From positions 390,219 to 454,218 of the forward strand of contig JAAOMT010000706.1 in assembly GCA_016748015.1 (NCBI GenBank): DNA of 64,000 nucleotides, in the 5' to 3' direction. Source of the DNA: Geosiphon pyriformis (taxonomy: Eukaryota > Glomeromycota > Glomeromycetes > Archaeosporales > Geosiphonaceae). This document shows positions 23,746 to 36,420 of this stretch, piece after piece (the stretch's first letter is position 1; each line of letters opens with the position of its first letter). Below the pieces are notes generated by a model. The model saw only the letters and a list, made by a program, of their open reading frames with translations, was not told the DNA's origin and searched no databases. The position numbers were made by a program, and so were the translations under genes.

Positions 23746-24773
23746 CTCCATTCATCACAAGGTTAATGCAGCACCAATAGTAGAATCATGGAAAGATCTG
23801 CTTAAGACTGGTTGGGATGAATTATCGCCAAGTTTTACCCCATCAAAAATAAGATCAAGAAAATTCAAAAGACATTTGTCATCATATTCTTTGTCAAAAA
23901 GATCATTAGATATGACACGGCGTTCCTTGCTCCAAGTAAGAGCACCACCGGGGCGAACCGCCGATAATCAAAATAATGATGGTAAAGATGGTAAAGATGG
24001 TAAAGATTCTGATGCCAATTCGAACAAGAATAATGCGGCTCAACAGCATCAACCTGGCAAGGGTCAAGTTGCTGATTCTCAATCAGCAAATCAACAGATT
24101 AATAAGAATCCAAGTAAATTCAATGAATAAATTTATGAAAATTCGAGAAATTTAAACTTAAAACTTAACCTTTTTTCTTATTGATTTAGCTGACATCAAA
24201 CCTCTTAATGCCGCTGCCCCAACTTCATCAGTTGTTAATAATTCGGCGCCGATAGCATCAAACGTATCATCCACTGGTGGAAAAGATTTAAGTTCGGGGT
24301 CTGGGCAAGCTGTACCAACTGGCAGTATTTCAAATGGTGCTATTGCTGGATTGTGCGTAGTCGGTGGTTGTGTTATCCTTGCTGGCGGTTTTTTCGCACT
24401 TATTCGTAAAAAGAAACATCAAGAGCGCACCAGCGAGATTGTCGCGAAATCTGCATCCGCCTTTGAAGCACAAAGTTCCAATTATGAGAAAATGGAGGAA
24501 GAGGTATTGCAACCAATTGGTAGATACACCGTCGTAGAAACGTACACCCCAACTTTGGCTGACGAATTGGAGATACAACCGGGTGATAAGGTCACTGTAT
24601 TTTTGGAATATGATGATGGTTGGGTGCAAGGGCTCAATGAAACCCGAAAAGGAGCCAAGGGTGTATTTCCAAGGCATTGTATCGACATGAACATTATTGG
24701 CCCCGCCCTAAAATCGGGTAAAAGATCTAGTTCGATAAACGTTGGGTATCACAATATCAATTTAAATAATTAA
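23746..24773 (+). pseudogene. 5'-truncated second copy of the SH3 membrane protein gene
   Basis: Matches 21520-22547 with no difference that I could find, including the intron. It lacks the start codon and most of the signal peptide, because it begins directly after the N gap. Treat as a probable assembly duplicate. Confidence 0.85.
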
Positions 24774-25951
24774 TAAGTTTTAAAATATTCCTAATCAACC
24801 AATATTTTCCTGTTTTTCAAATTGACTTGAGATTTACAGGCAATTACTGGTTGATTAGCTGTTCATTAATTTTCTAATTTTTCCAAATAATCAACTCCTT
24901 TTCATTCGTGCACGATTATTAATCATTACAAAATTTGGATTTCTAACTTTTTAATTATCGTTGTATTCAAAATCAATTTTTCTCATAGTTGACAATTAAT
25001 ATGAAACAACGCCTTATTTTAGTGATTAAATATAGGACGAATGAGTTCACATAAAAATCATCATGACATATTCTTTAGAATACGCATTCATTTGCGTCCT
25101 TTGTATTTGAACTCGAATTTCCAAATTTTCTGCAGAATGGCACTTTTCATTTGATATTTGCTAAATTGTCATCTAATTTCTAAATAATCAATGATGATCG
25201 TGCAAGTTAAGTCATTAAGTACATAATTTTGTACAAGGATTCACTATGCGACAAAATATATTTGATTAAAAACATCTTTCATATCTGGAAAGGGGCGAGT
25301 TTTTTCATGAGAACGAGCAATGAGAAGTTGATACCCTTTTAAAATTTGATCTTGCAAGTTCACTTTTGGTCCCTCATTTTATGCTGAGAATCTGTGTGAT
25401 TTAAATTAAAGAAGTGGAGGTATCAAATTTTCTATATATGTTGATGTGGTGAACTGTGAATTTTTAATCTATACAAAAATAAAGAATTTAATACCAAATG
25501 CCATTTAGTATATATAAAGAAATCAAAGGCATAGTCCAAACAGATATCCTTTTAAAATTCCATCGTCAAAGGGGCAAGACGAATCTGTAAGATATATTAT
25601 TTCCGCATTCATATCATTGCACCTGGTTATCGGCCGAATCGTTGATTAGATTTTGAGAATTTGTACAAGCCACGTAAAAATACGTTATAATCGAATCTAG
25701 TATTTCTTGGTATGTGGCTATGATATTATCGTCCAGTGAAACAAAAAATAAATAAGACTTAAGGTAATTTCAAATAAATCAGAACAAGATATAAATAAGA
25801 CTTACAAAATTTCAGTGTATTTAATATGCCATGGGGGGAAACCTTGGAGATCAATATCGGGGGAAAACGTAATTAACAGTTGAGGCTCGGAAAATTGGGG
25901 GGCTGGGTTAAGAAAGCAAGGTGGATTAAAAGCCATTTAGCTTTGATTCCT
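23746..25951 (+). repeat. Second copy of a 2,206-bp block (21520-23725)
   Basis: The block after the gap repeats the block before it, exon, intron and spacer alike, with offset 2,226. The left contig ends where the repeat ends and the right contig begins where it starts, which is the geometry of an unmerged overlap. Confidence 0.9.
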
Positions 25952-26926
25952 GCAAAGTTCTTAAAATCTTAATAAATGGGTGACTTACTACTCAATCTTC
26001 GATCCAGCTCATTAACATCTACCTGACCGCTTTTTATTTTTCTTGCTAATGTTTCAAATGCTAATGACTTTGTTATCTCAGTCATGCGTCCACGGCCATC
26101 AGCACGAGAAACCAGATTTACCTGAAAGTCTTTAATATGTTAAGCGAGTAAGGATATTAGAGGAGAAACAAAAGAAGCATGGCATTTATGAATGTTTTCA
26201 AAATACCTGGAATATTTCGATTTACTTGCTCTGAAAATGTATTGCTGAGTGCCGTGACACACAGAGTGGGGATAAATTTGTCGCGAGCGAAAAAACGTTG
26301 CATGGCGATTTGGATGTGTGATTGAAGGAGGTGAGCGTTTAACTTGATATTGCCTAAAATATGTTGGAAAGGATTTGATCAAAATTGTCTTCGAACGAAT
26401 TAAAAAATATATGTTGGTCAATGAGGAAAAGCTGGAAGAACCTGTGAAAACACCACATACCTTCAGATTCATAAACGCTCAAAACCTTGATGCCCACACA
26501 CCATGCCCAACAGCACAATTGTCCAACCTCGTTCAATTCAACCTCTCCCAGAATCCCAGCTGGGGTAGCTTTCCCCCAAAAAATGACTGCCAAATGTTTT
26601 GGTATTTTATCTATGTGTTTCACGTCATCTCTCACTTTTCCCGAAGTCACCGAGTCACCGAAACGCTTTCGAAGAAAGACTATGGACAATGATATCCACG
26701 TAAATAGTTTGTAAATTCTGTAGCTTAAGTGTAGGAGTGTTAAAAGAATGGAGTATACATTGTTTGGGTTGCGATATGTATATACAATAATTGGACAAAG
26801 GAGAACGATGGTAGCTATGAAGAGCATTGACTTTTGAACTCCTAATCGCGAGCCGGTAAGGACTGGCAAGGTAAAGAATCGAGAGGTAGATGAATTTGTC
26901 GTAGTTTGAACGATTAGATGCCGCAA
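25627..26926 (-). CDS. NUS1: NUS1-like regulatory subunit of dehydrodolichyl diphosphate synthase
   Basis: Five exons (26926-26461, 26353-26226, 26121-25989, 25902-25806, 25717-25627) join in frame to 304 aa. Near the N-terminus are hydrophobic helices (LFIATIVLLCPIIVYTY and a second at IYKLFTWISLSIVF), expected for ER anchoring. They are followed by the degenerate cis-prenyltransferase domain: DKIPKHLAVIFW, LNEVGQLCCWAWCVGIKVLSVYE, then VNLVSRADGRGRMTEITKSLA and FPPWHIKYTEI. The C-terminus ends NQRFGR, which contains the RxG motif known to be needed for activity of the heteromeric enzyme. NUS1 pairs with the catalytic RER2/SRT1-type subunit to make dolichol precursors for protein glycosylation. 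No catalytic Asp of active cis-prenyltransferases is seen, as usual for this subunit. It is divergent from the hydrolase gene to the right. Confidence 0.9.
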
Positions 26927-27555
26927 TTACACGTGTCAAAATTTTTGCAAATCTTTTTAATCAGGTAAAAGAAATAAGAGCATAAACTTTTTATTGAATA
27001 ATCAAATCCTCAGGGTTATTATTAGAACGAAAAAAGTTCGAGAGGTCTTTTTTTTTAAAATGTTTCTAGTTTCTTGTTTCATAGTTGAAAACAAGTTTTC
27101 CGAACTTTCAAATTCTTTTTTTTACTATAATCATTCTAAAAAGATTTTCAAATCATCAAATTTGATTTTTTGGGGATTTCATTATTCAAAGAATGATAAA
27201 CATTATTCTTAAAAACACATGCTTTCCCATGATTAAATAAATCCTTAAAATTTGAATAAAAAACAACAACAATAATAATAATTGATTTAGTTATCGAATT
27301 AATAGGTCAATAATAATATTCGGTTTTAATTAATTGATGATGAATTAATTTCTGATTTGACGTCATCATTAATTGTGTTACAGTGTTCGAAAATAAAAAA
27401 AATAGTCGGGGAAAACAACAACTTCATTCAATTAATGATGGAGGTGCTTTATACTTTGCTTAATTTTCTATTTACTTTTGGCAAGTATTACTATTTTCTA
27501 TTTATGAAGTTCAATAGATCAATAATTTACACATATTTATCCTTATCATTATAAG
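26927..27555. promoter_or_regulatory. Divergent promoter region between NUS1 and the hydrolase gene
   Basis: AT-rich sequence between two divergent genes. An ATG at 27437 opens a hydrophobic frame (MMEVLYTLLNFLFTF) ending near a GTATTA donor. It could be a first exon of the hydrolase gene, but the phase does not match the acceptor at 27555. Confidence 0.4.
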
Positions 27556-27958
27556 CAATTCGTCTCCCCGATTCCATTTTGCTCTTCCTGGTTTCACATT
27601 ATGTTCACTACAACCTTCCAACTCTAATTCTCCCTCAAAGACAAAAAAATTTCAAGTCTCCACCATTGAGTTGTCCACCAACTCTCTACCAACGAATTAT
27701 TACCACATTTATAAAAACCGCCCAGGATTGTCTTTCCAATGAAGGACTTCGATATTTGTATCGTATCGGTGGATATTTCGACATGATGACTCATGGAATT
27801 TTTCAGGCGGAAGGAAAGTGGTATAGAAGCATTAAAGACGATTCCGCCGGATATAGACTATATTTAATTGCGGAGAATGCGAAGTATGAGAGTGTGGGTG
27901 GGGATAATGTTGATTTTATAATTTTATATACGCATGGTGATTATTTATCTAATTTTTG

Positions 27959-28012
<54 letters not shown>

Positions 28013-28905
28013 GGTGTTATTTATAATGCCGATCTTTGATTAGCTTACTTGATATACCATGCTCTAAATGTTTATGAAAATATTCAGGTGGGGGCTTTCG
28101 TTTGGGGCATCCATTAATTCCGTTGGCAGCATTTGTAGAATGGTTGAAAATATGGAAAAGGAATCATAATGTTAATGTTCAAATCTTGTCTTTAGAATAT
28201 CGTAAGTTTTCCATGAGTTAGAAATAAATTCAAAAATCTCAATAATTATTCACTTTTTTCACAGCACTTGCACCAGAATATCCATATCCTGCCGCAAGAG
28301 ATCATGTGATCGATTGTTACGAATGGTTAATCCGTGACCGAGGTCTTGACCCCTCAAAGATTGCATTCGCGGGTGATAGCGCCGGCGGAAATCTCGCAGC
28401 TGTAACCACATTAGAAATGATCAAACGTCGAAAAAATTCAAATCCCCTACCACTCCCTGCCGCTCTTCTCCTCATTTCACCTCTAGTCCACACAGCAACC
28501 AGTGCCAATTCATACAATTTCAACGAAGCGAACGATATAATCAGTCTCGATTGGATGGATGGATGTGCGGATGCTTATGCTGAGGGTACAAAGATCTCTC
28601 ATGAATCACCAGAAATTTCTCCTTTATTGGAACCGGATCTTAGTGAAATCCCGAGATTTTATGCATGTGTCGGAGAATATGAAGTGATGCGAGACGATGT
28701 GATAGCTTTTGTAAAGAAAGCTAGATCCCAAGGTGTGGAGGTGGTGTTAAATGTGGAAAACGCGAATTTTCATAATTTTGCTGTCGCCTGGTCAATTTCA
28801 AGGAATGGAGCTTATGAAAGAACTGCATTGAATATGGGAAAGTTTTTGTTTGAAATCCCTTCTAAAAAATTATATTGTGTTGTAGAAGGTCAGATCGGTC
28901 AATAA
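27556..28905 (+). CDS. Alpha/beta hydrolase, hormone-sensitive lipase/arylacetamide deacetylase type
   Basis: Exons up to 27936, 28088-28201 and 28265-28905 join in frame. The oxyanion-hole motif HGGGF is split by the first intron (HG|GGF). YPLAPEYPYPAA follows, and the nucleophile elbow is GDSAGGNLA, with Ser in GxSxG. The acid is probably in the VGEYEVMRDD stretch and the His in NANFHNF, so the triad looks complete. Such enzymes hydrolyse esters of small or lipid-like substrates; the substrate cannot be told from sequence. An N-terminal hydrophobic segment (SILLFLVSHYV) suggests membrane attachment. The start codon is not resolved: the first exon is open from the acceptor at 27555, with no ATG in frame before the conserved part. 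Confidence 0.85.
27960..28013. repeat. (ATT)n microsatellite in intron
   Basis: About 18 ATT units in the first supported intron of the hydrolase gene. Confidence 0.95.
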
Positions 28906-29319
28906 TGAACCCAGAAGTCTATTCGGAAATGTCCTCATGATTAGTAAAATGATCAAATAGTGAAATCGACCTAAATTTATTTGGCATTACATGATGCTAT
29001 TACTAATAATAAATGGGACACAAATAATTTTTCGAACAAGTAATATTTTTAAATTCATCTTTTACAGATGAATGAATCTTTGGTTTTGAAAATATTCTTG
29101 ATATTAAAAAAAATTTCTATATCAAAATAGACAAAAACCATTATTTCTAATGTCACGTGTTCACAAAAGTACTTTGTTGACTCTTGATTAATCAAATCAA
29201 ATAAGGATAATCTGAATCAAAGGCCATCGCATCTTCAAAATTTCCCACCAATCAAACTCAATGGGAAGTTTCATAAATAAAGTCGAGATGGAAACTTACC
29301 TGGAACACTCTTACAAGCC
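28906..29319. other. Spacer between hydrolase and TPP2 genes
   Basis: Contains the 3' flank of the hydrolase gene and the promoter of the TPP2 gene. No ORF or RNA gene seen. Confidence 0.6.
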
Positions 29320-32300
29320 ATGACTATCAAAACGTCTAAAAAAATTCCAAGTTTTCCTACGCATGGCTTACTTCCCAAAGAGGTATCCCCTCTCATATGT
29401 AACAACAGTTTGGCGGATTTCTCCAAGAATTCAGCATCGTTGACTTTTCTTGGATCGTCTTGATTTTTTATTTTTAGGAAACAGAAGCTGCTGCATTTAT
29501 AAAAAAATACCCGGAATATGATGGTCGTAACATTGTCGTTGCCATTCTTGACACGGGAGTCGACCCCGGCGCTGCTGGTTTACAGGTATGGGTAGGGAAA
29601 AATTGAATCCCGAAGTGTATGATTTCTTTGTCTCATTGTTTTCCCCTTGTTTCCAATATTCTTTCAACCACTTAATGTTTGCAATCAAATTCTTTTTTCA
29701 GGTTACGACCGAAGGCAAACCTAAAATAATCGATATAGTTGATTGTACGGGCTCTGGTAAATCTCAATTTTCTACTCGAAATAATGTTTTTTCCATATCT
29801 CTCAATTTTACTCACACATCACATAACTTTATAGGTGATGTGATTATGAAAACCATTGTGAAGCCAACCATCAAAGAAGATTCTAATTTACACGTAATTC
29901 AAGGATTATCCGGACGTTCGTTGATCGTTAATCCTGATTGGTCAAATCCTTCCGGTGAATTTCGTGTTGGGATCAAACGAGCTTACGAAATTTTCCCGAA
30001 AAGTTTGTTGAATCGGCTTCAACAGGTACTCTACTTTTTAAATTAGTTTTATTATTATTATTTGGAAAATTTTGCTTAATAACCTAATTCAACACTATTT
30101 AATCAACTTTGGATATTCCCAACAGGAGCAACATGAAAAAATCAAAACCGAAAATCATAAATTTCAAACACAAGTACAGAAGCAATTATTGGCATGGGAA
30201 GAATTACATCCTAAGGATTCGACTCCTTCCGAAACTGAGGCTCAAACTAAAATCGATTTAGAAGCTCGATCTGAAATACTTAAAGATCTCCTCAAAAAAT
30301 ATGAAGCTCCCGGTCCAATTTTGGATATTGTCGCCTTTTTCGACGGTACGGATTGGAGAGTTGTCGTGGACGTCAACGAATCTGGAGATTTAAGAGGTGA
30401 TTGCTTAATTCTCCCTAGCTTTAGGATATGCATCAAATTGCAAATTCAGGGTAAATTATCAACTCTAAAATCGCTATTTTTTTTCCCTTAGATGAACCTC
30501 TCTTGACAGATTATCGTAAGGAACATAAATACGATACGTTTAGTCAAGAAGATTTGCTAAATTTTTGCGTCAATATTTATGAAGATGGCGAGGTCGTTAG
30601 GTAAGATTTTTTTGATTGTGGTTTCATTCAATCAATCTTTCGAATAGTAATTTATTAATCTCCCCGCTTTGCTCACATATCAATCGATCAGCATTGTAAG
30701 CGCATGTGGTAGTCATGGAACTCATGTTGCTGCTATCACGGCGGCTTATCATCCAGAAGAGCCAGAATTGAATGGGGTAATTTTTTGACTTTTCTTTCTG
30801 AAAAAACTAGAAAAAAACAAAATAGATAATTAATTAATTAATTAATTAACCGCCTTACTCCAATCTTATATTATTAAAGGTGGCGCCAGGTGCACAGGTT
30901 GGCCAATCGAAATTCTTTCTACTCAATTTCTTCAATTCAAACATGGCTAATTTCAATATTATCTCATTTCCATTAATTTCTAGATCATCTCTCTACAAAT
31001 TGGAGATAGTCGATTAGGGACTATGGAAACTGGTGCCGCAATTGCTCGTGCCGCAATAGCACTGGTCAATACTCGGGTTGATATCGCAAATATGAGTTTT
31101 GGTGAAGCTGTGGCCATTCCGAACGCTGGTTATTTTATCGAATTGCTTCGTGATGAGGTGATCAATAAATATGGATGTATCTTTTTAAGTAGTGCCGGAA
31201 ACAATGGTCCGGCTTTAACAACTGTAGGTTCACCTGGAGGAACATCGAATGGTATGTACTTGTTTAAGATTTTATTGTTTGATTTACGATTCTGAATTGA
31301 CTTTAGATATGTTATTTCACATTTGATGATTAAATCTCGAGATTTTTTTAGGGGTCATTGGTGTTGGGGCATATGTTAGTCATGCGATGATTCAAGCAGA
31401 ATATGCTTTGCTTGAATCCGTACCAGAACGTCCTTTCACATGGACTTCTCGTGGACCAACCACCGATGGGGATGTAGGGATTGACATATACGCTCCTGGC
31501 GGGTAATTTTTTGTTTATTCTTGAGAAGGAAATTTATCTTTTCATAGATCAACCACTGTTATCTCAAATTTTTTTTTAAAAAACCTAGAGCTATCACCTC
31601 AGTTCCTCCCTATTCGCTTCAAAAAACTCGATTAATGAATGGGACTTCCATGTAATGTTCGAATAGATCATTCAGTTAGAGTTTTTATGCGATTCTGATT
31701 TTTGGCTTTCAATCTTTTGGTGATTTCGTCTGAAAGGTCTTCGCCAAACGCATGCGGTTGTGTAACACTCCTTCTCTCGGGCTTGAAAGCGGAAAATAAA
31801 AAATATACTCCTTATCGAATTAAAAATGCAATTGTAAATAGTGCTAAATCCATTGACGATCCGTTCGGTGTCGGTTTCATACAAGTAGATAAAGCCTGGA
31901 ATTTCTTGCAAAGTCATTATGATCGGTCAGAACAAGATTTATCCTTTGAGGTTCGTCTCCCTCTCATTATAAATTTCGGGAAATTTTTATAAATCTTGGT
32001 TAGAATGAGATTGATTGATCAGTAAATCATTTTCTCTTTAGGTTAAAATTCTCGCAAGTCCTCGAAACAAACGTGGAATTTATTTACGTGAAGCCGATGA
32101 AACCTCAAGTGTCCAAATATTTAATGTAGAGATAGAACCGAAATTCATGGAACCGATTGATCCTACTTCTGGAGATAACAATTCTCAAAAATATGAATTT
32201 GAAAGCCGTGTTGCACTGATCACAACCGAGAACTGGGTCCGATCTCCTGATTTTCTGTTGTTTGGAAGTCCAGGTAAGATTTTATCAATTTTTTTTTATA

Positions 32301-34810
32301 AAAAGGGCTTATATCAATTGTCATTTAATGTGTCAATTTCTTCTAACCACTCTAACTGATAAGGACGAAGCTTCCAAATTAAAGTGGACCCTTCTCAGCT
32401 ATCCCCTGGCAAATTATATTATGCCGAAGTGCAGGTAGGCCAAAAAATTCTGCAGAATCTAACCTTTGACCATCAATGCTAAAGTTTTAATTCTTAGGGT
32501 TATGATACAAGCACCTCATCTCCAGTCCCGCTATTTAAAGTACCGGTGACCATTACCAAACCGTTAACGTTGACTAATGGTAGCAAACTTTCTCTTGGTA
32601 CATTGTCTTTTGGACCTGGGCATATTGAGAGGCACTTTGTAAAGGTTCCCCAGGGTGCCACTTTTGCAGGTATTCTTTCGCATTTTCTGCTAAACTTTGT
32701 ATTTAGCCAAGCAAAAATGAATAAACTTATTGATTCCCCCCACAAAAGATATCATCATCAAATCTTCTGCAACTCACGCTACTGATCCTGCTCGCCTCTT
32801 GCTTCACATGATTCAACTCTTACCACAAACTCGGTACTCAAAAAACCAGCATGCGTACGTCTTTTCCTTGGGAAAAGGTAGTTATGGCGATTTAAACGGG
32901 GAAGAACAAATCGAACAAAGATCTATTGCAGTTCGTGGTGGTGTAACTCTTGAGGTCCGTGTTTAATTTACCAAAAGACCCAAAATTGGTCTTTTCATTT
33001 TTAACCTTATCAAATATCTAGATTTGTCTTGCCCAATTTTGGTCTAGTCCTGGCAATCATACAATCTCCTTCGAAATTACTTTCCATGGAATTCAACTTG
33101 CGAATAATACCACAAATGCAGATAATATTGTATACATCAATGGAAATAATGCCTTCACTCGTCTGAATATCGTTGCTCCAGTGCGAAGGGAGGATGAGAT
33201 TAATCCTTTGATAAGTTTTCGTATGTGTATTTATTAGCTCTTTTATGACTTTCAAGGTGTTAATTTACCTATAATTGATTAAAATAATAACTTTTTCATA
33301 TTATTAGATGCAATTCGTAAATTTCTTCGTCCAGTCGAACATATCTTAAAACCTCTTAGTCCAGAACGAGATACCTTGCCTAACTCGAGGCAAATTTATG
33401 GACTTCAACTTACTTACACATTTAAAGTAAATGAAAAAAATACGAGCGTGACACCAATATTTACCGCGTTTTTCGACTATCTCTACGACGCCTATTTTCA
33501 AGATTTTTTCGCCATTAGTAAGTCTTATGAACTGTGTGATTCAGCACCCTTATTAATTAATAAGCTATACGTTCTTCTCAGTATTCGATGCGAACCAGAG
33601 GCCACTCGGTTACTTGGATATATACGCAAAGAATTTTAAACTGGAGGCGAAAGGAGACTACACAATTCGTGTACAAATCAGGCATGATTCTCAGGAACTT
33701 TTAGAAAAATTCATTAGCACCATCTGCTTGTTGGAAATTACTCTCACAAAAACAAAGGTAACCCTGGATATCTTTGCTCAAATCTCGGACGTTTACGCTT
33801 CAAAAAAATCAGTCTTTGGCCGAAGTTTCCTTGAAAAAGGTGAACAAAAAGCCTTGTTTGTTGCGTCTCCAACCGACCACAGCGTATTTCCAAAAGAAGC
33901 GGAGGTTGGCGATCTTTTGGTTGGCAACTTGAATCTTGTGAGCACATTGAAAATTGACGGTGGTCAATTGAAAGTACTCTTTGTTATTCCACTTCCCCCG
34001 GTCAAAAGCAAAGAGTCCACACCAGTCGACAAAATCAAAGAAGTCTCCTCAGGATCTAAAAGCGAGGAAATAATATCTCAAGAGTTATCCGACTCAATCC
34101 GCGATACTCAGATCACTTATCTCTCCAAATTCCCGGCGGAATCTATAGCTCGTAAAGAATTATTCGAGGAGCTCGAGAAGAATTACCCATCCCATTTACC
34201 TTTGTTGCAGACAAAATTAGAATTGCTGCTTGAAACATCCAACGGCAACTTGACACCTGAAGTTGCTCAAGAAGTGGTTGAAGTTGCTGAACAAATTCTC
34301 AACAATATAGACTTGAATGAATTATCTACATATTATGGTCTCAAACAAGAATTGACCAATGAGACGGCTAAAAAAAGGAAGAAGGAAGCCGATGAAAAAA
34401 AGAAGGCTATTGTGATTGCATTGCGATCCAAGGCACAAGCCTTGGCAGTTCTGGCCCAACAAACTGGGACCAATAGCAGCAGTATCGATGATTTAGCTGT
34501 GCAATTCGAACAAACCTATCAATCACTCATACAATGGGTTGATATCAATCTACCGACTACAGACTACAAAACCTTACTCGTATACTTGATTCGCGAACGT
34601 CAAGCACAGCGTTACGGCAATGCGATCAAGGCAATTAACCAATTCCTTGCGGAACTACCACTCACTAAAGAAAATTTAAAAGATACAAATAAAGCCACAT
34701 CTTTTCAACTTGAGTTATTAAAAGACTTAGGGTGGAGCGTTTGGGTAACACATGAAGAAAAATGGAAATTGATTCGTGCACCACCTGGTGGTTGCTCTCC
34801 TTTTTATTAG
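29320..34810 (+). CDS. TPP2: Tripeptidyl-peptidase II (giant cytosolic subtilisin-type peptidase)
   Basis: Nineteen exons join in frame to 1,304 aa, close to the usual ~1,250: 29320-29382, 29478-29585, 29702-29756, 29835-30025, 30126-30396, 30492-30600, 30692-30776, 30880-30897, 30984-31251, 31352-31502, 31589-31651, 31737-31950, 32042-32273, 32364-32434, 32498-32669, 32749-32954, 33022-33220, 33308-33517, 33582-34810. The subtilisin triad is intact: Asp46 ([11 protein letters not shown]), His274 (GSHGTHVA), Ser460 (NGTSM), with oxyanion Asn373 (SAGNNGP). The usual long insert separates Asp and His. After the peptidase come the TPP2 beta-rich blocks ([28 protein letters not shown]) and a C-terminal helical region. 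The enzyme removes tripeptides from peptides released by the proteasome and forms a very large complex. Exon 8 is only 18 bp. The 3' end converges on the RPEL gene. Confidence 0.95.
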
Positions 34811-35030
34811 ATTGCGCATATTTAGGTGGTTCTACTTCGTCTCTCCTGCCTATTTATGAGCTACTTTTTAGAATTTTTTCAAGTTAACCTGAATACTATA
34901 TTTTTCGCTCGAGTTGTATGTAAAATAAATGAAATGAATAAATATTTATTAAGATAGAGTCAAGATAAAAAATGAAGGATCTTTCGGCATGTATGACGAG
35001 ATGATCATCTAGTGAAGATAAATAAAAATT
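34811..35030. terminator. Shared 3' region of TPP2 (+) and RPEL gene (-)
   Basis: Short convergent spacer with AATAAA-type signals on the plus strand near 34923-34941. Confidence 0.4.
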
Positions 35031-35993
35031 TTAATCCTGTGAACCTTGGCCAAGTTGTTCAAAATATTGAACTTTCCCTCGAATTCCGGGACATATCATC
35101 GATGCGGTGGTCGCATCGGTCTTTAGTAGACCAACCTCGTCAAGCAAATAGGATAAAGAGGGACGGTGTGTTAGAGAGTTTGCCAGTGAGATATTCTGAA
35201 AAGACTTCAACAAAAGCAATTGCAAAGGCAATAATGATGGATAGATTGACGAAGGTTTTGTTATATGTTGAGCTATGATGAACAGATGACAATATATGTG
35301 AGGAGAGGGTAAATTGTTAATCATCAATTTCCAGGTTAGGGATAGAATTAATTTGTAAACGAGACTCGTTTAATAGTTATTGATCCAAACTGACAGAGGT
35401 GCACTAAACAATTTTTACTCACTTTTCATAACCCCACATCGTCTCATGTCCTCCAGACTTGGGCGATTTTGCAACTTTCGCGATAGTTTATCCCGCTGCA
35501 AGGCGGTTTTCAACGCTTTCATTATGGGTATCAATGCGGGGGCGAGAAAAACCTTGGGACGTTCAATGATTTCCTCACTGACAGCAACACGCGACAACTG
35601 TCCCATATTCATTTCTGTTTCAGTCCAAGACGACGTAGGAGGGCGATAAAGCGCGCAGATAATCTCTTGGGGGACCAAGTTCCTATCCAACAAAACGCGT
35701 AAACCAGGACGACACTGAAGACGACGTGACAACGAGTTCCTGAGGAAACTACGTCCTATGCGACATTGGGCTTCATAAGCACGAACAAGTTGCACGTGGT
35801 TAATATATCGTCCTTGACGAATTTTTTCCGGCAACGATAACCCACGTAGAATGTTTTGCACAGCAAGTTTTTCGCGGGTGGGGCGTTGTGCCAATGAAAG
35901 ACGAGTTTCAAGACGAAATGCGTTTTGGGTGAGTCTGTAACGGTGAAGCAGTGCATCCTGACAGAGATGGTGTAGTTTTTTGGAGGTTTTCAT
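35031..35993 (-). CDS. RPEL-repeat protein (probable actin-binding)
   Basis: The first exon starts at ATG 35993 (MKTSKKLHHLCQDALL) and runs to a donor near 35413-35423. The last exon covers about 35225 down to the TAA at 35031. RPEL-type repeats are visible at residues 36-49 (QRPTREKLAVQNIL), 94-107 (CRPGLRVLLDRNLV) and 177-189 (NRPSLEDMRRCGV), and in the last exon (HRPSLSYLLDEVGLL). RPEL motifs bind monomeric actin in MRTF and Phactr proteins; here the first repeat is the most typical. The exact intron junction is unresolved: the strong GTGAGT donor is out of phase with the acceptor before NISLANSL, while a weaker GTTATG donor is in phase. The protein is small and has no other domain I recognise. 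Confidence 0.75.
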
Positions 35994-36420
35994 GAGGCAA
36001 GGTAAATCTGTATCGTCAACAAACTATCAAGTCAGACAGGAAAAAACTAATGATTCAGTAAACGTAAAGCTTTTTCAAAGGAGCTTTTTTAAAAACTCTT
36101 CAGTTTTAACCTGCAAAATTCTGAATGAGAGTTCTTGAGGTAACCACTCCATTGTGCTTCGCAAGACTGAGCTTTGACCCAAGAACTCTATGTAATAGGA
36201 AGTTCAGTTCTCTTGGCAAGCCAGAAGGAACGTCAGGGTGAGAGGCAATTAGTGGTCTTGGGACCAGAAAAATCTAGAATATATCTTTACTCATGGTGTC
36301 ATATCACGATAAATTTAGAATGCAATTTAGATCCAAAGAGTTACGACCGTGGGTTGGATTTTAAAAATAAAACAATTTTTATTTTGGCCAAAAATTGATT
36401 TTTAACAAAATAAAGTGGTT
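35994..36420. other. Upstream region of the RPEL gene
   Basis: Mixed-composition sequence of about 430 bases, then an abrupt change to nearly pure A/T at about 36,400. No gene seen. Confidence 0.5.

Noticed and set aside
23654-24130. ORF running through the 20-N gap into the SH3 copy
   Set aside because: The part before the gap is antisense NUS1 sequence; the fusion is an artefact of the gap.
32500-33255. Minus-strand ORFs inside TPP2
   Set aside because: The plus-strand exons match TPP2 with correct splice phases, so these are shadows.
35380-35649. Plus-strand ORF opposite the RPEL gene
   Set aside because: Antisense shadow; the minus frame carries the RPEL repeats.
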